NCBI RefSeq assembly: GCF_030269905.1
Contig: NZ_BSVC01000002.1
Coordinates: 470,419 to 534,418 of the forward strand
Origin: Pelosinus sp. IPA-1
Lineage (GTDB): Bacteria > Bacillota > Negativicutes > DSM-13327
DNA: 64,000 bases
Direction: 5' to 3'
Made by a program: the position numbers and the translations under genes. The notes under the pieces were generated by a model. That model was not told the origin of the DNA, made no database searches, and saw only the letters and a program-made list of their open reading frames with translations. Shown here in pieces: positions 45,347 through 54,472 of this stretch (its first letter is position 1; every line of letters begins with the position of its first letter).

Positions 45347-46510
45347 ATGAGTAACGTTTTTTTTGAAAAGGATTTAAATCGCAGGGATTTTCTACGCTTA
45401 TCGGCAGGGGCAGCTGCGGCATTAACTGTTGGGACAGTGATACCTACAACAGGAATGGCAAAAGGAATAACTGTCGGAGCTACTAAAATGTCACTCGCTG
45501 ATTGTGTCAAACTAGGACCTGCGGCAATGGCTGAAAAATCGGATATGGTCAAAAAAGGTTATGAATATTTATTGAAATGTAGCAGTCAAATATCAGATAA
45601 CGCTATTCGTAATGTCGCTATCGAAGGTTTGAAAAATCCAGTACCGAAGTTGATGGAATTGTATCCAACTGATAGTGAAAAAGAAGTTGTAAGACGAAAA
45701 TTAGTGGATGCTGGTTATTTGAAAGATGACGTTACTTATAACCAGTTTTTACCCCCGTGTAAAGGCCCAAATATAAATGTTCAACCCTTTTATACAGCTC
45801 CTGGCAGCGGCTGGAAAAGTCATCATGCCTATCCGGGGGGATTGGTGACTCATGTAGCGGTTGATATGAAAACCGCTTTGGGTATTTATGATGCATATTA
45901 TGATATATATGGATACCACATGAACAAGGAACTCATTATATCTGCCATTCTTATCCATGATATACAAAAAGCTTGGGTACTTCAGTGGAAAGAAGATGGA
46001 TCATGCTTGCCAGAAGTCAATGTGGCCGGTACAGGTGTGCATCATGTTTTAGCCATTGCTGACACAGTTTATCGAGGGCTTTCTCCAGAGTTGATTGTGG
46101 CAATCGCTTGTTCACATAATCATCCTGGTTGGGCTGCTGATGAAGCGCAGGTAGTAGGCTGGATTAAAGCTGCATGTATTATGGTAGATAAGAATCCTGT
46201 GAAAATTGGCTTACTGGGATCTGATGGCAATACTCTGCCACTGCCACGTCGTCAAGAAGGGTTTATGGTTCACTTAGGTGATCATGATTATGTATTGACA
46301 GCACCTGCGGCAAACTGGATGGTTGCCAAGCTTAGTGAAATTGCAAAGAAAGACTATGGTATGTCGGATGAAGATCTTAAGGGGAAGGTGTTTAACGCAT
46401 TTCGCAATTATTTGTTTTCTCAGATAAGTGTTAAACGATTACATCAATTGTGGGTAGAAAGTGGTGAAAATGTCCTCGGCGAGACTGTCAAAAGTATAAT
46501 TTCTCTATAA
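45347..46510 (+). CDS. Tat-exported HD-domain metal-dependent hydrolase
   Basis: A 387-residue protein with a clear twin-arginine signal: NRRDFLRLSAG followed by a hydrophobic stretch and a cut near TGMAKG. The mature part holds an HD-type metal centre: HHAYPGGLVTH, ILIHDIQKAW, GVHHVLAI and ACSHNHPGW. Tat export implies it folds with its metal in the cytoplasm and works outside. It lies between a phosphoesterase and two phytase genes, so an extracytoplasmic phosphohydrolase acting on inositol phosphates is a reasonable but untested idea. Start: ATG 45347, eight bases after AGGGGAG. Confidence 0.75.
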   Translation: MSNVFFEKDLNRRDFLRLSAGAAAALTVGTVIPTTGMAKGITVGATKMSLADCVKLGPAAMAEKSDMVKKGYEYLLKCSSQISDNAIRNVAIEGLKNPVPKLMELYPTDSEKEVVRRKLVDAGYLKDDVTYNQFLPPCKGPNINVQPFYTAPGSGWKSHHAYPGGLVTHVAVDMKTALGIYDAYYDIYGYHMNKELIISAILIHDIQKAWVLQWKEDGSCLPEVNVAGTGVHHVLAIADTVYRGLSPELIVAIACSHNHPGWAADEAQVVGWIKAACIMVDKNPVKIGLLGSDGNTLPLPRRQEGFMVHLGDHDYVLTAPAANWMVAKLSEIAKKDYGMSDEDLKGKVFNAFRNYLFSQISVKRLHQLWVESGENVLGETVKSIISL

Positions 46511-46609
46511 ATAGTGATTTGAGGTATGCTTTATCAAGCACTATTGAAAGGAGAGGGTATACGGCTTTTGCTAGGAGTTAAGTATAAAAGATAATGAGGA
46601 GGAGCCTTA

Positions 46610-47569
46610 ATGAAAAAAGCACTACTTGGTAAAAAGGCATTTCTCGCAATGTTGTTAGGTCTAATATTAGTTTGCCAAGCATCACTGGTAGCGGTGGCTA
46701 GTGATGTACCTAAAGGGCCGGTTTTGAAAGTCGATCGCGAAGATGCTTCTCAGTTACCTAGAAATTTTAGAATCGCTAATGATTCCTTTAAAAGTACATT
46801 GAAAGATGGTACTTTACCTTCTAGAGTTGGTATGGAAGATGTAAGAGCTTCAGCAAGCAGCATCTTTTCTGAAAAGGAATTTGAACAGGTTTTAGCTAAA
46901 ATCCCGGTAGCCAGTAAGCAAGTAATCGTTGTAGATTTGCGTCAAGAATCTCACGGTTATCTAAATGGTACAGCGGTTAGTTGGTTTTTGCCAAACAACT
47001 GGGGAAATGATGGAAAAAGATTGGACGAGGTTAAAAAGATTGAATCAGCACAGCTTGAGAAAGCCCTAGCTAATTCTCCTATCACTGTTTATAACTTTGA
47101 TGATGATAAGAATGTTCTAACAACTAGTTTTCAGATGGATGTGACAAAGGCGCTTACGGAAGAAGAAATGGTTAAATCCCATGGTGCCGGCTACTACCGT
47201 CTTGCTTTGTCTGACCATTTTCGGCCAGAGGATGAGTATGTCGATCAATTTGTTGAATGGTATAAAAAACTTCCTAAAGATGCTTGGTTACATATTCACT
47301 GTTTCGCTGGCATGGGTAGAACTACTGTCTTTATGAATATGGTAGATATTTTACAAAATGCCAAGAAAGTTAGCTTTGATGATATCGTTGGGAGGCAGGG
47401 TTTGATTGGTAATGTAGATCTTCGTACTATTGATGGTAAAATGAACTGGAAGCGCAAAGCGTATATTGAACGTTTACAATTTACTAAACATTTTTACGAG
47501 TATGTAAAACAAAGTCCTAAGGATTTTCCAGTGAAGTACTCTGAATGGGCTAAGAAACACGATTATTAA
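46610..47569 (+). CDS. Secreted PTP-like phytase (cysteine phytase), copy 1
   Basis: A 319-residue protein with a signal peptide (cut near AVAS) and the PTP-like inositol-polyphosphatase fold known from Selenomonas PhyA. The P-loop is HCFAGMGRTT with nucleophile Cys231 and Arg237. The general-acid Asp is probably in LSDHFRPED. It removes phosphates from phytate stepwise. GAGGAGGAG precedes the ATG. Its P-loop has Phe where the Selenomonas enzyme has Glu, which may shift specificity. Confidence 0.9.
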   Translation: MKKALLGKKAFLAMLLGLILVCQASLVAVASDVPKGPVLKVDREDASQLPRNFRIANDSFKSTLKDGTLPSRVGMEDVRASASSIFSEKEFEQVLAKIPVASKQVIVVDLRQESHGYLNGTAVSWFLPNNWGNDGKRLDEVKKIESAQLEKALANSPITVYNFDDDKNVLTTSFQMDVTKALTEEEMVKSHGAGYYRLALSDHFRPEDEYVDQFVEWYKKLPKDAWLHIHCFAGMGRTTVFMNMVDILQNAKKVSFDDIVGRQGLIGNVDLRTIDGKMNWKRKAYIERLQFTKHFYEYVKQSPKDFPVKYSEWAKKHDY

Positions 47570-47635
47570 TTATAGCAGTTTACTTTCAGTGGAGTATATG
47601 AGTAATTATATAAGAAATAAGTGAGGCGAGTGCTT

Positions 47636-48574
47636 ATGAAAAAAACGCTAAATAGAAAAAACTTAATTTTCAGTATTTTACTAACGTTAGTGTTGTTTTT
47701 ACAGTCATCGTTGCTAGCATTGGCTGCTGAACCTGAACCTGGAGTAAGTATTTTAAAGGTAGATAGGGATGACATATTACAATTACCCAAAGACTTCAGA
47801 ACAGCAAATGACGCTTTTAAGGTAACGACCGACAAAATGCCTTCAAGATTAGGTATGGACAAATTGAATCTATCAGGAAGTAGTTTTTTTTCTCAATTGG
47901 AATTTGCGAAAATGCTGACAAAATTGCCTGCAGATCGGTTGGTTGTACTAGATCTACGTTTGGAGCCACATGGCTATTTGGACGGGATGGGAGTAAGTTG
48001 GTATAGTGCTTACAAAAGGGCTAATTGGGGTAAAAGCTCTACTGAACTAGATAGAATCGAAAAGGAATTATTAAATAGCACATTAAATGCCCCTATCAAA
48101 GTAGCTCGCCTAGGAGCAGATAAATCCATTCTTTCCAAGGATGAACTAAATATTACTCATGCACTTACAGAAAGAGAACTTACGGCATTATTTGGAGTAA
48201 AATACTTTCATATTCATGTTGCGGATTATACTAACCCAACTGATGAAAACGTCGATCAATTTTTGGATTTTTATAAAAAACTTCCAAAGGATGCTTGGCT
48301 GCATTTGCACTGTGAAGCAGGTGAAGGTCGTACTACTGTATTTATGGCAATGGTTGATATGCTACATAATGCCGAACAAGTTAGCTACGACGACATCATG
48401 TCACGTCAATGGCTAATTGGCGGTCAGGATATTCGTGTAGCAACATCATCAGATCCGTTGAAACGTGATGGCTATGCCGCACGTGCTGCATTCACAAAAC
48501 ATTTTTATGACTATGTAAAACAAAGTCATTTATCTATGTCTTGGACTGAATGGGCAAGAGAACACCAGTATTAG
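47636..48574 (+). CDS. Secreted PTP-like phytase (cysteine phytase), copy 2
   Basis: A 312-residue paralogue of the preceding gene, 66 bases downstream. It has a signal peptide (cut near ALAAE), a P-loop HCEAGEGRTT with Cys226, and an acid loop VADYTNPTD. The P-loop is close to the Selenomonas PhyA form. Overall similarity to copy 1 is moderate, so the two probably have different preferences among inositol phosphates. ATG at 47636 is preferred to GTG 47621; the ribosome site is weak. Confidence 0.9.
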   Translation: MKKTLNRKNLIFSILLTLVLFLQSSLLALAAEPEPGVSILKVDRDDILQLPKDFRTANDAFKVTTDKMPSRLGMDKLNLSGSSFFSQLEFAKMLTKLPADRLVVLDLRLEPHGYLDGMGVSWYSAYKRANWGKSSTELDRIEKELLNSTLNAPIKVARLGADKSILSKDELNITHALTERELTALFGVKYFHIHVADYTNPTDENVDQFLDFYKKLPKDAWLHLHCEAGEGRTTVFMAMVDMLHNAEQVSYDDIMSRQWLIGGQDIRVATSSDPLKRDGYAARAAFTKHFYDYVKQSHLSMSWTEWAREHQY

Positions 48575-48691
48575 TAGGGTGAAGTAAGATGGGGGATGAA
48601 GTGATGAGAAAAATTATCTTTAATAATACCAGTAAGAAAATTAGTACTAGAGATGAAGTTCTAATTTTAAAAATTAAATATTGATTACAGT

Positions 48692-48722
48692 GGGAACGCC
48701 TTATGGCGTTCCCGATATTTTT
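48692..48722 (+). terminator. Terminator after the phytase pair
   Basis: A 9-bp GC-rich stem GGGAACGCC/GGCGTTCCC with a TTAT loop is followed by GATATTTTT. Confidence 0.8.
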
Positions 48723-48773
48723 AAAGTGCATTAGTTTAGAGATAGTAATTAAATTAAAAAGATCAAGGAAGAT

Positions 48774-48795
48774 ACCAACAATGTACCAAAAAATA
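48774..48795. promoter_or_regulatory. Two tandem 11-bp repeats upstream of the iolA promoter
   Basis: Units ACCAACAATGT and ACCAAAAAATA at an 11-base step, about 50 bases before the -35 box. Confidence 0.6.
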
Positions 48796-48846
48796 ATAGT
48801 AGTTGGACAGAAGTTACTAAAAATATTATGAATATTGAAATAAAAG

Positions 48847-48876
48847 TTGCCATATTATTAATTGTAGTAGTATAAT
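48847..48876 (+). promoter_or_regulatory. Promoter of iolA
   Basis: TTGCCA and TATAAT are separated by 18 bases. Repeat units lie on both sides of it. Confidence 0.65.
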
Positions 48877-48879
48877 ATA

Positions 48880-48943
48880 ACCAACAAGTAACTAAGTTAT
48901 TCTAAAGTAACTCACGGATCATCCAACAAGTAACCATAATGCC
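48880..48943. promoter_or_regulatory. 11-bp-phased repeats downstream of the iolA promoter
   Basis: ACCAACAAGTA-ACTAAGTTATT (48880-48901) and TCCAACAAGTA-ACCATAATGCC (48922-48943) form two pairs with 11-base steps at the transcription start and in the leader, as expected for a repressor site. Confidence 0.65.
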
Positions 48944-48998
48944 TAAAGGTACAACTAGGTTAAAAAGTATTGATAAATTAAATGTGGAGGGGATTATA

Positions 48999-50516
48999 AT
49001 GACGGCCAAAAGATTAAAGTACAGTATTAACGGGGAATGGAAGGAGTCAGCTACAACTAAATTTATGCCAATCACTGATTCCAATACAGGTAAGGTAATT
49101 GCTGAGGCACCATGTTGTACAGTAGAGGAAGTGAATAGTGCGGTCGCAGCGGCTAAGGCTGCTTTTCCAGCATGGTCTACTACTCCTGTGTCAGCTAGAG
49201 CTCAGCTTATGTTCAAATATAAGACGGTTTTAGATGGCCATCTTGAAGAACTCGCTTTGCTCGTAGCTACAGAATTAGGAAAGAATTTAAATGAAGCGCG
49301 CGGTGATGTTCTAAAAGCCATTGAAGTTGTGGAGCTTTCCTGCTCTGCTCCAACATTGATGCAAGGTGACTCACTGATGAATGTTTCTAATGGGCATGAT
49401 ACAGTTATGTATAGGGAACCTCTTGGTGTTTTTGTTGGTATTGCTCCATATAATTTCCCCGCTATGATTCCGTTTGGTTGGATGCTTCCTATGTGTATTA
49501 CAACGGGAAATACCTTTGTGTTAAAAGCAGCTAGTTCTGTTCCGCAAACGGCTGTTAGAATGTTGGAACTTTTAATAGAAGCAGGATTACCTAACGGTGT
49601 TGTCAATTTGGTTACCTGTAGTCGAAAGGAAGCAGAAATCTTATTAAAACATCCAGATGTAGCTGGTATTTCTTATGTAGGCTCAACGAATGTCGGTCTT
49701 CATATTTACTCAACGGCAGCGGCAAATGGTAAAAGAGTACAAGCCCTTTGTGAAGCAAAAAACCACGCCCTTGTACTTAAAGATGCTGCTCTTGAACTGG
49801 CGGCTTCTAGGGTCATTAACTCCGCATTTGGGTGTGCGGGGCAACGTTGCATGGCTCTGCCTGTCGTTTGTGTCGAAGAAGAAGTGGCAGATGAATTTGT
49901 AGCTCATTTACTGAGATTTGCTAAAGAGCTAAAGGTAGGTCCTGCCTATGATCCGACAACTGATTTAGGACCTGTGGCGTCAGCGGAACACAAGCAGAGT
50001 GTTGCTGACTGGATTGCTAAAGGTGTTGAAGAAGGTGCTACCCTTGTATTAGATGGTAGAGATGTTGTTGTTAAAGGTTATGAAGGTGGTTTCTTCCTTG
50101 CACCAACCATCTTTGATCATGTTAAGCAAGGGATGAGCATTGGCGATAGCGAAATATTTGGTCCAGTCGTTTGCATTAAGCGAGTTAAGAATTTTGAAGA
50201 GGGTCTCGCTGTAATGAATGCCAATCAATTTGCAAATGGTTCTTGTATTTTTACGCAAAGTGGTTATTATGCAAGGGAATTTGCTCATAGGACCCATGGT
50301 GGCATGGTAGGAATAAACGTGGGTATTCCTGTTCCTATTTCAGTGTTCCCCTTTGCAGGACATAAAAGATCCTTCTTTGGAGATCTTCATTGCATGGGAA
50401 AAGATGGCGTAGCTTTCTACACAGAGGCTAAATGTGTGACGAGTCGTTGGTTTGATGAGGAAGATTTGAAACATACGAAAGTAGATACTTGGGAAGGCAC
50501 TATGACCCGCAAGTAA
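48999..50516 (+). CDS. iolA: Malonate/methylmalonate-semialdehyde dehydrogenase (acylating)
   Basis: A 505-residue CoA-acylating aldehyde dehydrogenase. The catalytic Cys is in FGCAGQRCMALPV, and the usual Glu region reads CEAKNHALV, the Asn form typical of MMSDH/IolA. It turns malonate semialdehyde into acetyl-CoA and CO2, the last iol step. It is set apart from the main operon but has its own promoter with IolR-like repeats. ATG at 48999 follows GGAGGGG. Confidence 0.92.
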   Translation: MTAKRLKYSINGEWKESATTKFMPITDSNTGKVIAEAPCCTVEEVNSAVAAAKAAFPAWSTTPVSARAQLMFKYKTVLDGHLEELALLVATELGKNLNEARGDVLKAIEVVELSCSAPTLMQGDSLMNVSNGHDTVMYREPLGVFVGIAPYNFPAMIPFGWMLPMCITTGNTFVLKAASSVPQTAVRMLELLIEAGLPNGVVNLVTCSRKEAEILLKHPDVAGISYVGSTNVGLHIYSTAAANGKRVQALCEAKNHALVLKDAALELAASRVINSAFGCAGQRCMALPVVCVEEEVADEFVAHLLRFAKELKVGPAYDPTTDLGPVASAEHKQSVADWIAKGVEEGATLVLDGRDVVVKGYEGGFFLAPTIFDHVKQGMSIGDSEIFGPVVCIKRVKNFEEGLAVMNANQFANGSCIFTQSGYYAREFAHRTHGGMVGINVGIPVPISVFPFAGHKRSFFGDLHCMGKDGVAFYTEAKCVTSRWFDEEDLKHTKVDTWEGTMTRK

Positions 50517-50565
50517 GTAGAAACAAGTCTTTCAATTAAAATTAGTTTTTAATAAAAAGAATGAT

Positions 50566-50604
50566 AAATCCCCCAAGGTGCAATAAAGAAACCTTGGGGG
50601 ATTT
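50566..50604 (+). terminator. Terminator of iolA
   Basis: A 14-bp stem AAATCCCCCAAGGT/ACCTTGGGGGATTT with an 11-base loop. Confidence 0.85.
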
Positions 50605-50712
50605 AGCTAAATTATTAAAAGTTTCAATAAGATAGACCCGTAAAGTATAGTGATAGATTTAAGCATGAAAAGGCATCTTTATCCTTAAAAATTTAATGCA
50701 AGGGGAGATAAT

Positions 50713-52710
50713 ATGTGGCAGTCATTGCAGTTAAGGTCTAAAATGTTAATTCTACTAATTATTCCTATGTTGTTTATTTTTAGTGTTATGAGTTACTATT
50801 CCTATTATGAGTCACGCAACCTACTTAATGATCAAATTATGCAGACCGCAAGTTATATAGTTGAGAGTAATAGTAATAATATATATTCTTCGCTAAAAGA
50901 GAAGGAAGTATTAGCTTCAGTTACAGCGCAGGTACTTGGAGATAAGGTATTAACACAGCAAGAAGAAATTGCTTTTCTTAAACAAGTAAAGGAATCTTGG
51001 CCTGGCACGCAGTCCGCTTACACAGGGTATGAAAATATGACTTGTGCCGATTCGCAAGGCGTTACTGAAAAGGAAAAACCGAAAGGTTACGACCCACGGG
51101 GAAGGGATTGGTATAAAGTTGCTTTAAATAACAATGGCGTCGGTTATACTGAAATTTATGAATCGACATCCAAACAATTGTCAGCTGGTGTAGTTAAAAA
51201 GATTACAAGGGATGGAAAGGTTGTTGGTGTAGTCGGTATTGGAATGGATATCGAACCGATACATAAATTGGCTAAAGAATTCACAATAGGTAAGACGGGC
51301 TATGCAATGATTCTAGACGCTAAAGGAAATTTTGTATATCATCCTAAATTCGGGTTAAAGGATAATATTTTATTAGCAGAGAATGGGTCCTTGGCAGAAT
51401 ACGGGAAAATGGTTATGACTGGGACAACTAGTACCGGAACGGTTGTATTAGGTGGTGTCGATACTCTCGTTGCGTCATCTCCTATTGGGAAGACTGGCTG
51501 GACTTTTGTTGTTGTTGTACCTAAAGCAGAAATGCTTGAACAAGTCAATCTACTAGGAATGCATTCGCTAATCTCCAGTATTATTGGTCTTTTGTTATTA
51601 GGGGTAATTATTTTGTTAATAACATTAAAGATAGTAAGACGAATTAAAATACTAGAAGGGATGGCTGAAAGCGTTGCAAATGGTAACTTAACGGTTGCCT
51701 CTGAAAATAAGCTGAATAAAAGTGGAGATGAACTTGATAAGTTAATGTATAGTTTTTCTCATATGACAGTAAATTTACGCGAATTGATTTCTCATGTACA
51801 CTCTTCGGCTGTACAAGTAGCTAATTCCGCTCAACAGTTCAGTGAAAGCTCTCAACAATCTGCGGAAGCATCTTGTTCTGTAGCTGCTTCGATTACTACT
51901 GTTACGCAAGGGGCCGAAATACAAGTTAATTCATTGAATGAGGTTTCCACAGTTGTTGTAGAAATGTCTACAAGTATTGAAAGTGTTGCGAATACAGCAA
52001 ATGGAATGTCTAACGTTGCTGAAAAAGCCATCGTGGCGACAGATGCAGGTCAATATGCGATAGATAAAGCGGTTAGTCAAATGGATAGCATGGTTAATGC
52101 GGCAAGGAAGGCAAAGGATACATCTGGTGAGCTAGAAAATAGCTCGAAACAAATAGGGGAAATAGTAGGCCTGATTTCTACTATTGCAGGGCAGACAAAC
52201 CTTTTGGCGTTGAATGCTGCAATAGAAGCGGCAAGAGCCGGCGAACAAGGGCGAGGTTTTGCTGTAGTTGCCGAAGAAGTAAGAAAATTGGCAGAGCAGT
52301 CTGAGTTAGCAGCTCAACAAATTACGGTGCTGATTCAGAAAAATCATCAAAATATTAATAATGTAGTTGATTCAATTGACACTGCTATTTCAAATGTTGA
52401 TGAAGGTGTTATTGTTGTAAGTTCCGCTGGTACGGAATTTAAGCAAATATCACAATTTGTCAAGGATGTAGTTAATCAGGTGAAAGGAATATCCTTATCG
52501 TTAGAACAACTTTCGTCAGGTAGTCAAAGGATTGTAGCATCAGTAAATCAAGTAGGTAGAACCAGTCAGGATGCTACAGGGGAATTGCAGAACGTATCGG
52601 CAGCGGTAGAAGAGCAATCAGCAGCAATGCAAGAAATTGCATCAACTTGCGGAATGTTGTCTCAATTAGCTGAGGATCTAAAGAAACACGTCGATAAGTT
52701 TAAGATATAA
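50713..52710 (+). CDS. Methyl-accepting chemotaxis protein with dCACHE sensor
   Basis: A 665-residue chemoreceptor. A membrane segment at about 13-32 is followed by a dCACHE ligand domain (about 35-275, with [10 protein letters not shown]), a second membrane segment at about 280-305, a HAMP domain and the signalling domain with the hairpin tip [32 protein letters not shown] split across helices. It lies between iolA and an IolR-controlled permease, so it may sense inositol or a related compound (inference). Confidence 0.92.
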   Translation: MWQSLQLRSKMLILLIIPMLFIFSVMSYYSYYESRNLLNDQIMQTASYIVESNSNNIYSSLKEKEVLASVTAQVLGDKVLTQQEEIAFLKQVKESWPGTQSAYTGYENMTCADSQGVTEKEKPKGYDPRGRDWYKVALNNNGVGYTEIYESTSKQLSAGVVKKITRDGKVVGVVGIGMDIEPIHKLAKEFTIGKTGYAMILDAKGNFVYHPKFGLKDNILLAENGSLAEYGKMVMTGTTSTGTVVLGGVDTLVASSPIGKTGWTFVVVVPKAEMLEQVNLLGMHSLISSIIGLLLLGVIILLITLKIVRRIKILEGMAESVANGNLTVASENKLNKSGDELDKLMYSFSHMTVNLRELISHVHSSAVQVANSAQQFSESSQQSAEASCSVAASITTVTQGAEIQVNSLNEVSTVVVEMSTSIESVANTANGMSNVAEKAIVATDAGQYAIDKAVSQMDSMVNAARKAKDTSGELENSSKQIGEIVGLISTIAGQTNLLALNAAIEAARAGEQGRGFAVVAEEVRKLAEQSELAAQQITVLIQKNHQNINNVVDSIDTAISNVDEGVIVVSSAGTEFKQISQFVKDVVNQVKGISLSLEQLSSGSQRIVASVNQVGRTSQDATGELQNVSAAVEEQSAAMQEIASTCGMLSQLAEDLKKHVDKFKI

Positions 52711-52760
52711 ACATATACCCTAGTAATGATACGTTTAGTTTGTAACACGAGACAAAAGGA

Positions 52761-52789
52761 GACGCCACCCTAGTTGGAGGCGTCTTTTC
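52761..52789 (+). terminator. Terminator of the chemoreceptor gene
   Basis: The stem GACGCC-A-CC pairs with GG-A-GGCGTC around a CTAGTT loop and ends in TTTT. Confidence 0.85.
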
Positions 52790-52828
52790 TTAATCTTGAT
52801 GGAATTACTACTAATTAGAGTAGGGATA

Positions 52829-52883
52829 ACCATAATGTAACCACGAACATACCAAAATGATACTAAAATATTACCAAATACAA
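52829..52883. promoter_or_regulatory. Five tandem 11-bp repeats, IolR-like operator
   Basis: Units ACCATAATGTA, ACCACGAACAT, ACCAAAATGAT, ACTAAAATATT and ACCAAATACAA follow without gaps, one per helical turn. They sit just upstream of the -35 box at 52894. This is the longest of five such blocks in the window. Confidence 0.75.
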
Positions 52884-52893
52884 TGAAAAACTG

Positions 52894-52922
52894 TTGCAAT
52901 TATCCGAAAAACATCTTACAAT
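52894..52922 (+). promoter_or_regulatory. Promoter of the GntP-type permease gene
   Basis: TTGCAA and TACAAT are separated by 17 bases, immediately behind the five-repeat operator. Confidence 0.65.
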
Positions 52923-52974
52923 ATGAGAGTGTCACAATACATAAATAAATAAGTAATAGTTTAAGGAGATACTA

Positions 52975-54390
52975 GTGGAAATTACAATGATAATTTTAAG
53001 CTTAGTTTTATTAATGTTCTTTGCTTATCGTGGCTATTCTATTATATTCTTTGCACCAATTTTTGCTATTATTGCGTCAATTGGAGGCGATTATGCTTTC
53101 ATGCCGGTTTATAGTGAAATTTATATGACGAAGGTAGCGGAATATATTAAGGTGTATTATCCAGTATTCTTACTGGGGGCTGTTTTTGCTAAAATTATGG
53201 AAGATGGTGGTTTGGCTACTGCAGTAGCGGCAAAGATCGTATCTTCTTTGGGAAAAGAAAGAGCAATTTTGGCTGTACTACTTGGATGTGGGGCTTTAAC
53301 TTATGGCGGTTTAAGCGTATTTGTTGTTGCTTTTGTTATGTATCCCTTTTCAGCTATCTTGTTTCGTCAGGCTGGAATTCCCAAAAGGCTGCTGCCAGCA
53401 ACCTTATGGATGGGGATTTTTACTTATGCAATGATTGCCTTGCCAGGTACACCACAAATACAGAATGTCATTCCTACCGCCTTTTTTGGAACTACCACTT
53501 GGGCAGGAGTGGTGACTGGTTTGATTGGTTCAATAGCGTATTTTGTTTTGGGATGGGCTTGGATTAGTTATCGCCATAAGAGGCTTGCAGCAAAGGGTGA
53601 AACTTATGGAAGTCACACTGTTAATGAACCAGAACCTATTCTAGAAAATTTGCCACATTGGGCAATTTCAGCCTTTCCCTTGGTAGTTGTTGTCGGTGTT
53701 AATTTGTTTATGAGTAATCCTTTCCACTGGAGTTGGGCGTATCATTGGAATACGGGAAGTTTGGAACCTTTAAAACCATTAAAATTATCCTTGTTAAGCC
53801 CAAGTGTGGATCGAATCCAATCGATTTGGTCAATTAATATTGCCTTAGTGATTGGTAGTTTAAGTGGAATTGTTATCGGCCGCAAAAGATTGACGGCAAG
53901 TGGTGGGATAATAAAACCAATCAATTCCGGTGCTTATTCTTCCGTAATGGCTATTTTGAATACCGCTTCCGGTTACGCCTTCGGCAGTGTAATAACCAGC
54001 TTAACAGGATTTGTAATTATAAAGAATGCGTTACTGCATTTAAATATTGGAGAAGGGCCGCTGTTCTCGGCAATTATTACTACTAATATTATGACTGCAA
54101 TTACTGGCTCTGCTTCAGGTGGGTTGACGATTGCTTTAGGGATGCTTGGGAATGAATGGCTATCTTGGGCACAATCCATTGGAATGCAGCCAGAAATATT
54201 ACATCGTATTATTTGTTTGGCATCTGAAGGGATTGATACGGTTCCTCATAGTGGGGCGCTGGTGACCTTGATTGCTGTATGTGGTTTGACACACAAAGAA
54301 TCTTATTATGATGTATTTATGCTGACGTTAATGAAACCAGCAGTAGCCTTTATTTGCTTATGGATTTATAGTCTAACAGGCCTGGCTTAG
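52975..54390 (+). CDS. GntP-type permease
   Basis: A 471-residue membrane protein with about 12 segments that resembles the GntP/citrate-type ion-transporter families, with re-entrant-loop-like motifs (YGGLSVFVVAFVMYPF, TGSASGGLTIALGM). Members transport gluconate-like or other organic acids. GTG at 52975 is six bases after AAGGAG. The upstream IolR-like repeats place it in the inositol regulon, so it may move an acid product or a carbocyclic/sugar acid. The substrate is unknown. Confidence 0.7.
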   Translation: MEITMIILSLVLLMFFAYRGYSIIFFAPIFAIIASIGGDYAFMPVYSEIYMTKVAEYIKVYYPVFLLGAVFAKIMEDGGLATAVAAKIVSSLGKERAILAVLLGCGALTYGGLSVFVVAFVMYPFSAILFRQAGIPKRLLPATLWMGIFTYAMIALPGTPQIQNVIPTAFFGTTTWAGVVTGLIGSIAYFVLGWAWISYRHKRLAAKGETYGSHTVNEPEPILENLPHWAISAFPLVVVVGVNLFMSNPFHWSWAYHWNTGSLEPLKPLKLSLLSPSVDRIQSIWSINIALVIGSLSGIVIGRKRLTASGGIIKPINSGAYSSVMAILNTASGYAFGSVITSLTGFVIIKNALLHLNIGEGPLFSAIITTNIMTAITGSASGGLTIALGMLGNEWLSWAQSIGMQPEILHRIICLASEGIDTVPHSGALVTLIAVCGLTHKESYYDVFMLTLMKPAVAFICLWIYSLTGLA

Positions 54391-54424
54391 TAAATGTAAT
54401 AAAGAAAAGTTTATAGGTACCCCG

Positions 54425-54471
54425 AATCCTCCCTTGGTAAATCCATTGCATTTACCAAGGGAGGATTTTTT
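54425..54471 (+). terminator. Terminator of the GntP-type permease gene
   Basis: A 17-bp perfect stem (54425-54441 with 54451-54467) with a 9-base loop ends in a T-run, directly followed by repeat copy 3. Confidence 0.9.
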
Positions 54472-54472
54472 G

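Noticed and set aside
45347-46510. HD protein as a myo-inositol oxygenase
   Set aside because: Inositol oxygenase is also an HD-fold enzyme, but it is cytoplasmic and uses O2. The Tat signal, anaerobic setting and lack of the family's motifs argue against it.
48589-48684. A 31-codon open frame with a weak ribosome site between the phytase and its terminator
   Set aside because: Too short and without recognisable similarity; it may be a gene remnant but I cannot support it as a CDS.
49202-49606. Antisense frame of 134 codons over iolA
   Set aside because: It lies wholly within a well-identified gene on the other strand and shows no recognisable motif.
52829-52883. Tandem 11-bp repeats as a CRISPR-like or origin-type array
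   Set aside because: Units have no spacers and are degenerate; the same phasing recurs at iol promoters, so an operator explains them better.
53286-53567. Second + strand frame inside the permease gene
   Set aside because: It is an out-of-frame shadow with Trp/Cys-rich nonsense composition and no ribosome site.
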